Shown here: positions 53,979 to 64,000 of the stretch, piece by piece
How the letters are laid out: every line of letters begins with the position of its first letter
Position numbering within the stretch: position 1 is the stretch's first letter
Assembly: GCA_907165065.1 (NCBI GenBank)
Contig: OU015528.1
Location: 22,110,015-22,174,014, forward strand
DNA length: 64,000 nucleotides
Direction of reading: 5' to 3'
Source of the DNA: Caprimulgus europaeus
Taxonomy: Eukaryota; Chordata; Aves; Caprimulgiformes; Caprimulgidae
Position numbers and translations under genes: made by a program
Notes under the pieces: model-generated
Databases searched by the model: none
Seen by the model: the letters and a program-made list of their open reading frames with translations, nothing else
Told to the model about the DNA's origin: nothing

Positions 53979-56209
53979 GGTATGTTTTATTTTGTTTTGG
54001 TTTGGTTTTCCCCAAACAAAGAATTAAGAATGTAATGCTTGTTTCTTATATAGTCATCCTGTCCATGTAGTTCAAAAAATAGTTTTCTGGTTTGGCTTTG
54101 GTATAATGTGATACTTGAAATATTATCGATAACTCAGGATACCACTGCAAGTGTAACAGACATAAAACAGGAAAGCTCTATTGAAACATGTTTCCAAGCT
54201 TCAAAATTTCCCCTTTAATTCACTAACATAACAATTGGAAGTTTCTTCTCAGAAAAACTACAAAAAAAAAAAAAATGTCCACTTGTAAAGAAAATTTTTT
54301 CTTTGCCTGGTTTTACAGACGATGTTTAGTTGACTATTTTTTGATGAGTATCTTGCAGAGCTTTTACACACTGTGAATATTAATTAAACTACAGCTATTA
54401 TGTCATATGATTGTACAGTTAATGCCTATTCTTTAACTCTGTTTGGCCTGCCATTACTTTAGGGTCATTTAACAATACACTCAGGAGGATTATAACTCTG
54501 TCTTCTGAATTCATGAATCATGACTACAAAACCTGAGATGTTTTAATCTCTTGAGTGAAATTCCTGTTTTTAGAGAACGACAAGATAATATGTCTCACCA
54601 AGGCAGAACACTTAATCAGGGTAAATAAAAACACCTGTAGAGTTCCCTGAGCTGGAATTAGCTAGTGAGGAAATAACTGACTGCCACAAAAACCTAAGAG
54701 CCTCACACAGACAGGAAGAAAAAACACCTTTATGTATTGAAAGAAGTAAAGGACTAAAAGTGATGTAAGTGATGGGGCTGAGACTAAAAGCTATATGCTT
54801 TTATGACTATAAGAAGGTTGATGTCAGACTAGAAAGACCCACCAGAGCACCCCTGGCTGCACAATTTAAATCTAGCTCTACCAGGCTTTTTGTATTTATA
54901 TTCAAAATTAGGACATTAGACTTTAAGCGTGGATCTCCATATGTTGATGAGGGGAACATGCATCCATTCTACCCATGTTCTAGGCTGGTCTGATCTGACA
55001 GAGTACAGTGGCATTAGCATAGTGATCCCAAGGTAAGGTCTTCCAAGAAGCAAGGGATAAGAAAAACAGCTCAGTGCAATGCTTAGTGATGGACCAAAGC
55101 TGAATCCTCTCCATTCAGCGAGGTTTGGACTGAGTCAAAGTACAATATGGAGGGAGTGGACAAAAGCGTGAGTTCAGCTAGTAGTACCACAACAGTTCTC
55201 ACTGAATATACATTTTATGTCACAATACTATACAAGAAATCCCCCAAAGTAATGAGAGGTCCATTGGGCCTATCCACTAGAAAATGTGAGGTTTCTGCAT
55301 GTAAAAATAACTGGATAAAAACTGGTGAGGAGGCAGAGAACAATTATCTGTGAATTAGTGAAATGGGAGGGCTAACAGATCCTTTGTGCAGAGAAGCACC
55401 ACACCAGTCTGGATACCAGTGCAAGCCAATAAAGTGGACTGAGAGCACAGAAAAGGGGAACTTATTTTAAAAGGCTTAAACTCTCTTATTTCCTTTCTAG
55501 CTAAGCTACAAGTAAACCAAGATAGCATGCACAGTTTGTCTTAGGAGAAGCATAAATTTAAATACAGAAACCAATTTTTTATTATTTAAATTATGTTTTT
55601 CTTAAATTTCTGTGTGTTTTAAAAGTTACTATAAACACACTTTTGCTGTCCACTACTGAAGGAAACAGAGGTACTGGGGATGACTTGTTTCTGGGACAAA
55701 ATCTTTTTCCATTTCAGTGAAGGGATATGGTTGCAGTTATGTCTTCTCTGTGGTTTGCAGTGCTGATAACTGTAGATAAGGGATAGTGAAGCCACAAGAG
55801 TTCTGTTAATATGAGATGCTGGTTGGGTTGTCTTTTGTCTCTGTTGAAGTAATCAGCAAAAATCCATTAAGCTGAAAACTCCACTGTGTGGGAGCAGGGT
55901 GGAGAAAGGATACGTAAACATTAGAACAAAATGTTAGCTCACATTTAGACCAAATGTAGCTATTTCATTCTCTAGAAGTCTAGCCGTAAATGGGGAAGAA
56001 ACTTACAGGTAGGGTAAGATACAGAGATGGTACTAATCATGGAGTTTGTCCTGAGAGTAAGTCAGAGACAAGTAAGAGATCTTGTTCAGATGTCTGTTTG
56101 AAGAATAAATTTTCTGTACATTGACTGACTTGTTTTTAACTAATTAAAATGTTTTATGTTGAATTTCTCCAAGAATATTTCACCATTAATAACTGTTTCT
56201 TTTTAACAG

Positions 56210-56285
56210 TTGAGAGAAGAAGAAGGTATAATATTAATTACCGAATCAAGGAGCTTGGCACACTCATCCCCAAGTCTAATGATCC
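56210..56285 (+). CDS. TFEC: TFEC exon: basic region, helix 1 and loop start
   Basis: The exon has 76 bases; two bases complete an Ile codon split by the intron and two bases start the next Pro codon (phase 1 in, phase 0 after completing the shared codon with one base of the next exon). It encodes [20 protein letters not shown] and then PKSNDP. This is the diagnostic core of the family: the ERRRR contact residues, helix 1 and the loop entry. The Ile before ERRRR is characteristic of MITF-type factors and in MITF helps discriminate M-box sites. Tyr in NINY distinguishes TFEC from MITF. The acceptor is ctttttaacag and the donor cc|gtgagt. No stop, frameshift or missing contact residue is seen. 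Confidence 0.97.
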
Positions 56286-59200
56286 GTGAGTTCAACAGTC
56301 TTTCCTATAATAATGTTTATAGTTTAAATACAGGAAAAAAAAGACAGTTGCATATACTGGCTATAGGATTGAATAATGGGGTACAAAATCTTACATGTAG
56401 GGTCACTGGCTCAGATCAGGCTGTTAAAATAACAAACCTTTGACAGATTTTGGGTGTCTGTTATGAAAACCTACGTGAAAGGACAATAAAATGAAAGCAA
56501 TTCCAGGGTGTTTAAGAGAGACTGCCACAACAGTGGAAAAAAAAAACCCCAAACCCCCTAAAAAAACCTAGCAAGAAGAAAAAAAGAAGATAAGCCAAAC
56601 AATAGAAAGTCCATCTCTCTGTCCCTGTGAGCAATTTCGTGTTGTCTCCGGAGAAGGAAGGAGCGATGCTTTCAGCCCTTGCCGTGGGCCCTCTAGTGGG
56701 ATAAAACAAAATGCACGTTGTCACCGTCTGCCCTTTGCCTAAGAAAAAAAAACGTGCTTAAGAGTCTGTAGACTGAGCATTTTTCAAAAGTCCTCCACTG
56801 AGTGCTGGGAAAACAACACTGCTAAAATGAAAGGCTAAAAATAATAATTGCTATAATTGCTATAATAATAGCATTTTATACTAATGCATATACTTACAGT
56901 AACACAAAATGCATATTGCCTGAACTATACCTGCATTTCCTTAAAGCTTATATTTGTCATCAATATGAAAAAAGCTGCCTTGGTAGGAAAACCTATTGCA
57001 GGATTAGCAATAACAATTCAGTGTGATATTTAATGCTAAACTTCAGCCTTAGATTTCTCCTGTCACTCAGGAAAGGCTTAAGACCATGCACTAGCACGAT
57101 TGTGACTCACATAAAATTGATTATAAAAGATTTTGTCTTTATCATTTACATGTCAATATAGACCTGCATGATACTTCAAATGAAAACATCTATTGATTGT
57201 TCAGACTTCTTTTTTTTTCCTTAGGACTAAGAAACTTTTGATTATATTAGGGATTTCTATAACAATATAAAGCTGTGTGAGACTTACATAAGTAGAAGGT
57301 TGGCATAACAAGTCGCTTGGAGTGAAATCACCAGAAAGAAATTAACACATCACATTTATTTCAGAGAATTCATTAACTCAGCTCCTTCTACACCATCCAC
57401 CCAAGATTAGATAAATTGACATGTTCCTGTTATCAATATATAATTAGACACTACAGATGAGTTAAAATAGGTGCTTTAAGTACCTAAATAAAGTTTTGGT
57501 CACCTGTGATCTGTTGCAAACACAGAATGGTAGAAGGGTTTTAATTTTGTTGGTACATATTTCAGTATTCAAGACCATTTGGGCAAAAAATTGAAAGATA
57601 TCTCAGAAAAACAGTGGATGGCACTGTTGGTTTGCAGCTCTAAAGCAATAATGGAAGCAAGTTATACTGCAATTAGAAATGGGCATGAGATACAAATTCC
57701 AGTTGCAATTTTTGCTCGCCTACAGAGGTGTTTCAGTTACATGCTTGGTCTTGATTCAGGTTTAGTTTATGAACTTACTCAGAACATTAATACCTAGAGC
57801 AATCATTTAAACTCTTCTTAAAATGAATGATCTGGATTTGTAATTTTGCCCCTGTAAGTGGTGGATGGCTTTTACTCAAAGATTTTGGTGTTGCCTGATG
57901 AAAAAGTTTCAGGTATAAATCCTAAAGACATTGTCTTTTCTTGATATAGTCTGTAAACTCATGACTGAGTTCAACACTGTGACAGCACCAAAGTGGCTTA
58001 TATTTACAAAAGCACAAGGTGAATTTAAGTGTCTCATGTTCTGAGGAGTGCTGTCTTCAAAAGGCTGGTAATCAGTACTCCTTTTGAAAATAAGCCTATT
58101 TAAAAGATTTCAAGTTGGTGTTAAGAAAAAGGAGGCATCAAAAGTGCAGAACACTTTTGAAAAACTAGCTTATAGTTTAACTTTGCTATAGCTTGGTGCC
58201 AGGTTAAGTTAATCTAGATAAGTGTAAACATATTTTTAAAATATTTTTAGGTGAAAATACATTTGTTTGACCATATTGTTTTGTTGTCTGAGCAGATCAA
58301 ATTTATTATTTCTTTCTGGCACAGTCCTGTGTTGCCAAATCATAACTCAGTGTCTTTACCCTCTCTTTCAGTTCTTGCTTTTTCCTTCGTAACACCTTAC
58401 TGTGCCCCCAATCTGCCCTCTTCTTCTTTGAAAGAATGAGATGTATCATCTCTTACAATACTTTATCTGTAACATTTTATCACACATAGCATTTTCACCT
58501 CATATATTGATTTTAGACCATTCTTCTTATAGTGGGAACTTAGCTGTAAAAGGAGAAACCTTACTGATGCTTTGACTAATGACAGTGAAGCAAATCAGCC
58601 TTTGCATTGAAGAACAAATACTACTATAACTAAGCAATTGTGGTTAGCAAGCCTGTCCCAGATGGCTTGCTTCAAGAAGATTATATTCAGACTCAGGAAC
58701 AGAAAAGGACATTTTTTATGCTATTTGGAAACCTTTTATGATTTATATTTCTTAGAAGTGATGTGTGGGGTTTTTATTTCACTTTTGTTTTGTTAGTTAT
58801 ATAGTGAGCTTGTTTGGCTTCTGCAGAGCTTCCGCAGGGACTTTATTTTGAATGGCTTAAACCCCTATTCTTTTAACTTTTTTTTTTTTTTTTTAATTTA
58901 ATGATGAAAAGTGTGGATTATGCTGCTTAGATGAATGGATGATTTAAGTTCACTTCATCAGCATTAGAAAATGTAGATAAATATAAACTGCAAAGAACTT
59001 TGAGTCTTTTGTTTAGTTTTCAATGCTTAGATATCCAGGTGGTAGATGATTCAGAAATGCAAAACAATTATACAGAAAAATTTAAAAAGGCCAAAAATAC
59101 CCAGTCATATTTTGCTGAAAAACTCATAACCTGCTCCTTTAAATACACCTACCTTTCCATTCATGGTTCCTTTATGTTCAGACATTCAGAGTCCAGTTTT

Positions 59201-62200
59201 ATCTGTTTAACAGAACTTCATGTTGTGCTAGAGTCTGGAAATGCCTACACAACAACGGTTCTATGGTAGCCAGACAAGAATGATCAAAAATACTAAGGAA
59301 AAAAAAAAAAAAACCTTTAAAAATTCTAGTGGTTTTACAGAACCAGGATGTTAAAAGAACCAGTGAAGATTTGGGCAGAAGTAGTGGGTTGCTCTCACAA
59401 TCACTCTGCTCTCTGCATCCGCCTGTGCCTGACCTTCTGTCTGTTGTCTGTGGACAGACCTCTTAATGCCCAGCACAGCCACGTTTGTCATAAAGGAAAA
59501 GCTTGTGTACACTTGTGCTATTTTAAAATGGAAACTTGCTGTCCCTTTTGGGAGAATACACTTTGTAATTGTGCAGGTCATCAAAACAAGTACAAAGTCC
59601 TTCAAAGTATTTATTTGAGCAAGCATAGTTTAAAGCTAATTTCTCAGAAATAGGGAAAGAAATGGTCTGCAAACATAGTTTCAGCTTCACAAATGTATTT
59701 GGTATTAGTAACTGCTCTGTAGCTTACAAACTGTGTGACCATCACTCTCTCCCAAACTCTGTTTTCATTAATTAGATTTAACCTTAGATGACCAGATGCT
59801 CTCATCCTTCCTACAGGAGTTCAACTTGTGTAAGCTAGTCAAACTCCTTTGACTTCAATAAAGTTACCTTAATGAAAATGAGCTGAAGATCAGTCTCATT
59901 ACTGTATTTCTTTTCTCCTAAATGAGAAACAATCCTAGATGAGAGTTACATGTTTTGGTCTGGGCATTTGAGATTTGTAGAGAGATTCGGCTGGTCATTT
60001 TAGGAGGAGATAGAGTTCATAGACTAATAAAACACCATTTTTTTTTTTTTACTTATTTACTACTTTTCCATATAAATAATGTTAAGCATGGTAGACCTCT
60101 GTTAATTAAACTAGATAACACATGCATAACTTGCTAAAAATTTCAAATCGTTGTACCACATGCACGCACAAAGACAAAGACACAATCCTCCTTTGCAGAA
60201 GCCATTGCTGATGACCAGACCTGCAAAACTTCTTACTGCTCTCAACTAACTTGTTTCATGTGCAGTTGCTCATGTGTTTCAGTATTTACAGGGTGGAGCC
60301 TTACATATATACTATAATAATGAAGAATAAGAAAAAACAAAAAAGGATTAATATTAAAATTAAAAAAAAAAAAAAAAAGAATTCCTGCCACCTCCAAGGA
60401 CTAGTTGATCTCTATCTAACTTCATAGGTTGCCAAAACAGTTATGAATGCAACTGGTCTGTCTGTTTTTATAAAGCAGTTTCCAATAAAATGACTAACAA
60501 CTTCCAGTGGCTGCTCAATATTTAAAGATTCTCAGACAGGTTTGTAGGCCTTGTAATTTCAAGTTTTATCTTTATTATATACTAAGCAAGCATAATATAT
60601 AAGTAATCAAAAAGCAAATCCCACAATTTCCTAGTGCCACTTCTATCATTTTTTTGGATAACTTTATTTGCACCAAATTTAGAATTCAGTATTTTCAGAG
60701 AAATAAAAGAAACCATTAACTGATCAGAGAATTTCTGAATTCTTATGCACTTAATATCCTTGGATTTAATCCATCTTCAGATACTGAGGTGTTTTTTTCT
60801 TCCCATCATAGGCGAATCTGCTCGCCTGCCTGCTAAGCAGAGCTAGATGTGTTGCAGTCTATTGCTATGCAGGCACCTCCTCTGTGCTATTCCCTGCCCC
60901 TTTTGCCTTTATCCTCACTAGTTATATTTCTACTCTTCCAACTCTGCACATCTGCATAGAGCCTCTGTTTTTCCGTAGCACTGTACTGTGACTGTTGTAT
61001 GATGCTTTGAGCTAGAATGGGTGGAGAGCGTCTGTGATGCAGAATCAGCACAGACATCTTCAGTATTTTATTTTGCTCCTATATAAATTAGAGAGATACG
61101 GAGTGGAAGACAGATTGACTTATAAGGTCACAAGTAGATCCTGTGCTGTGTTGTCTTCAGACACTGGAAAGCTTAACTTCAATATTCCTCACTTAGTAAG
61201 ATACCGATCAGCATATGTACATACAAGCAGAGATGTAGAAGATATGTGGGATACATGCACATGCACAGACACACAAACACATAAAATAACAGAGTCTCTG
61301 GAATAATATCAGTAACCACAGCATTTTCATCCTAGATCTCCCTGATAGTTTTGCCTCTCACATTTGTAAATACTACCACAAGAGATATCTGTCCATATGT
61401 ATCTTAAGCAGAAGCTGACCAGATCCATCTCTCTGGCATTTTGAACTGAGGAATTAACCCTCCAGTGAAGATTAATTTCAACCTGTGAGAAAAAATATCA
61501 TTATCATACACATAAAAAAAGATTCCAAATACATTAATGAATATACGTTTTATTCATATGTCAATCAGAAAAATTAACTAAAAATATTTTCTGAATTTGA
61601 TTTTTAATTCATTACATTTTATAACTGAGATGAAATTGTTTGTGAAATCACTATGAAATATTTGCCAAATATGTGATAGATGCATATTTTTCTCCTGCTG
61701 TTACAAGTCTTAATTATTTCAATTTTGCCAGCTATGGATTAATTTTTAATTTTGTAGTGCTACATTTTTATATTCAGACCATCAGCTGACCCCCTTGCCT
61801 AGGCAGATTGTGTTTCTACAGAGTTTATGCTATAAGTCTTCTTATCACTGCAGTGCTTTTCAAAGTGGCCACGAAAATGTCTCAAATCAGCCATTTCCAC
61901 TTGAAATTAAACAAAAAACTACTGTAATTCTGAGCTATATATAGCTCATATCTGAGATGGCAGTAGCGGTTCCCAGTTTGAAATGTTGTCCTCCTAACTT
62001 CAGTTGCTCCCATTTATTCAGGAGTACTCTGGTGTAGACAGGCATCTCGCTGCCTTTCAAACTCTAATACAATTCAGGTGTAAATAGGGACCTCTCAGTA
62101 TTTTACCTAACTTTCCAAAGAGATCTGAAGAAAACAAGATTATAATGTGATGATGGCAGTCAAAGATTTGTCCAGAAAATAAACATCATGTGTACTAAAA

Positions 62201-63923
62201 GCTTCCTTAACCTTTATAGTTTGAACATAGGGATCCCACATGTGAGGAGAAAGTCCTCTCCTAGGAGGGAGTCCATGGGATGCTGGCAGGAAAATGTTCT
62301 GTCCTCCCACCTGGGCAAGAAGTACAGAGAGAGGAACCAGGAGGCAGAGAGACTGCCAAGAGATGATTCAGCTGTCATGAGGGAGACAGATTCTGCTCTT
62401 GGCTCCCACTCACACCTCTGAATTTTTTTTTTTTTGGCCAGGGATGCATACCCACTTCAACAGATTCTGATGTTTTGGCTTTGCAGACAACAGGGTCTGA
62501 GACAATAATTATTTTCTCTCTGACCTCCCCACCTTCTAATCCCAAACTCTGTGCACTCCTGGCCCACATCACTGAGACCAGGAGATGTCCCAGTGTGCTG
62601 GAGCCCCACAGTTTGTGTGCTGTCCAGAGAGGACAAGCAATGTGGATTTGAGCCTTCTCTGATCAAAAAGCTGGTTCTCCCAAATCTCTAGCAAATTATC
62701 TAAATTCTAGGATCTGTGAGCATGTGAACAGGAACCAGTCTCATTCACTAAAGCAGCCAAGGAATAATGGAAAGTGACAGCTGACTGGAGTATAATTTAT
62801 ATTCCTTTTTGAGTCTATAAATTATGGCATATAAGCGTATGTGTTTGGGATAGGTACTAAAAAATGCACTAAGGTGGTTACTTGTCACTCCCAATCTCAG
62901 ATTCTTTTTTCCTTCTTAGGGTTGTTTTATAGGACCAGAACCTCTGCCAATCTGCTCGATCTAAGCCATCTTGCAGTAAAGTGGATAGTGGACAGTGGAT
63001 AGTAGATAAACGGGGACAAAAACTTTTGTCTGTATATTTAATGCAGTGGGCCCATCCTGTATCATAGAATATTGAACTTCATTAGAAATGAAACATTTTC
63101 TACAGATTTCACCCTTGTTCCAAGGCCTCCAAGGCCTTACATAAATAAATATATGGAAAGTTTATATATGGGTACACGAAAGTCCTTGAACAGATTCATT
63201 TGAACAAGTGTATTGCCAGTAAGACTGCTTGTGACCTGGAAGTTAAACCATGATTTCCTGAATGATGGACAGGTTTGGTTTTTTTTGGGTTTTTTTTTGC
63301 AAGGCTTTTATTTTTATTTGGAGTCTGCATGTAGCTGTGAATTTTAACTTGGTTTGTATTGTTTCAAGAGTTTTTTGTCAATCTGTAGCCATTATGGTTA
63401 CAAAAGTGTGATTTGTCTGGTCTATCATCAATGAGGAATGGCATTCAGCACACACCGTTTATCAACAAGCATAAACGCAGCCTCGTTAGTAAGTCAGGTA
63501 AAAGGAGTAGTATATTCAAAATGATCTTTAAAAATTTAGGCTTAAGTCCTCAGTAATGTATATTTCCTAGTTCATTAATGCAGAAATACTGCACATAGAT
63601 TTTAATCTTAGAGTTAATAATAAAAGCAATTTTCACTAAAAATATAAAAACTGTAATGGTAGAATCATGATATTGCATTTAGCTCTCCCACAAAAAGTCA
63701 CTTTATTACTTTCTTTTGACACTTATTTTCATTCTGGGATTAATTTTACTATATAAGGGCTTCTTAACTATTCTATTAAAATTTCCATTCAGAAGCAATA
63801 ATATCTAAGAGTGAATAATAGTCATGTAAATCATTATTTCATATTAATGTAAAAGATTTTGTAAGTTCTTATGAATTCTGCTGACATGCACAATTGTGAA
63901 AAGGTTATCTCTACATTCTGCAG
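56286..63923 (+). other. TFEC: TFEC intron
   Basis: A 7.6 kb intron interrupting the bHLH loop. It holds a poly-A tract, an 18-base palindrome at 61931-61948 and no recognised transposon. Confidence 0.9.
60362..60378. repeat. Poly-A tract
   Basis: About 17 consecutive A in the last visible TFEC intron. Confidence 0.9.
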
Positions 63924-64000
63924 TGATATGCGCTGGAACAAAGGAACTATTTTAAAAGCATCAGTGGAGTACATCAAGTGGCTACAAAAAGAACAACAGA
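63924..64000 (+). CDS. TFEC: TFEC exon (partial): loop and helix 2
   Basis: The acceptor is cattctgcag at 63914-63923. The first base completes the Pro codon from the previous exon, and the frame continues [20 protein letters not shown] and QKEQQ to the window edge. This is the loop and helix 2 of the bHLH. The MRWNKGTIL stretch is family-wide, and VEYIKWL is the TFEC version (MITF has VDYIRKL). In family members the exon continues into the leucine zipper (LEHRQKKLE type), which should lie just outside the window. The exon is therefore truncated by the window, not by mutation. Confidence 0.96.

Larger units (their letters stand above)
52001..56209 (+). other. TFEC: TFEC intron
   Basis: A 4.2 kb intron splitting the basic region. 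It holds one CR1 tail and a TTTG repeat; nothing else is recognised. Confidence 0.9.
32880..64000 (+). other. TFEC: TFEC gene, partial (six coding exons visible)
   Basis: This is the span of the recognisable part of TFEC, a nuclear transcription factor of the MITF/TFEB/TFE3/TFEC family that binds E-box and M-box DNA as a homodimer or family heterodimer. Six exons with consensus AG/GT borders splice into one open frame of about 224 codons up to the window edge. Identity rests on a family-typical activation helix (MEEVIEDIINMESSFNDEG) and a bHLH containing [14 protein letters not shown] has Tyr in NINY where MITF, as I recall it, has Asp (NIND), and the KWLQKEQQ helix-2 end also fits TFEC better than MITF. 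The 5' end with the start codon and the 3' zipper and C-terminal exons are not in view. In mammals the neighbours are TES on the 5' side and MDFIC on the 3' side; I see no exon of either. Confidence 0.93.

Overview
The window is vertebrate nuclear DNA, and everything recognisable points to a bird. It is AT-rich with long introns and sparse coding exons. The main interspersed repeats are CR1 LINEs with the typical avian 3' end, and there are two LTR fragments of families I know from bird genomes. There are no operons, ribosome binding sites, CRISPR arrays or other prokaryotic features.

The only protein-coding gene I can support is TFEC, a bHLH-leucine-zipper transcription factor of the MITF/TFE family, on the + strand. 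Six consecutive coding exons lie at 32880-33131, 36404-36499, 50970-51084, 51944-52000, 56210-56285 and 63924-64000; the last runs off the window. Their splice phases join cleanly (0, 0, 1, 2, 1 and 0 at the five junctions as described in the entries). Together they encode an MITF-like N-terminal module, the acidic activation helix, a linker, the whole basic region, helix 1, the loop and the start of helix 2. The upstream exon(s) carrying the start codon, and the downstream zipper and C-terminal exons, are missing or not recognised. The first visible exon opens in the middle of a conserved MITF-family stretch, so translation must begin upstream, or at an internal ATG in an alternative transcript.

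Region by region: 1-32879 holds no recognised exon and is the 5' flank or a long 5' intron. It contains a 5'-truncated antisense LTR (about 2067-2510), two GC-richer patches, a small antisense CR1 tail (12264-12304), a (CA)19 microsatellite, a decayed RTE-clade LINE relic on the - strand (about 20700-21060) and a CR1 element with most of its interior missing (about 28845-29692). The TFEC introns hold a nearly full antisense solo LTR (34564-35570), an ancient CR1/L3-like reverse transcriptase relic (about 47050-47800), an 18-base poly-C tract and a small CR1 tail (52957-53014).

I found no convincing undescribed biological system. The items most worth checking are the tandem splice acceptor just before the DNA-binding region, the loss of the mammalian-type start codon, the RTE relic and the internally deleted CR1 with a fused reading frame. 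Family assignments are from memory of the proteins and repeats; no search was run.
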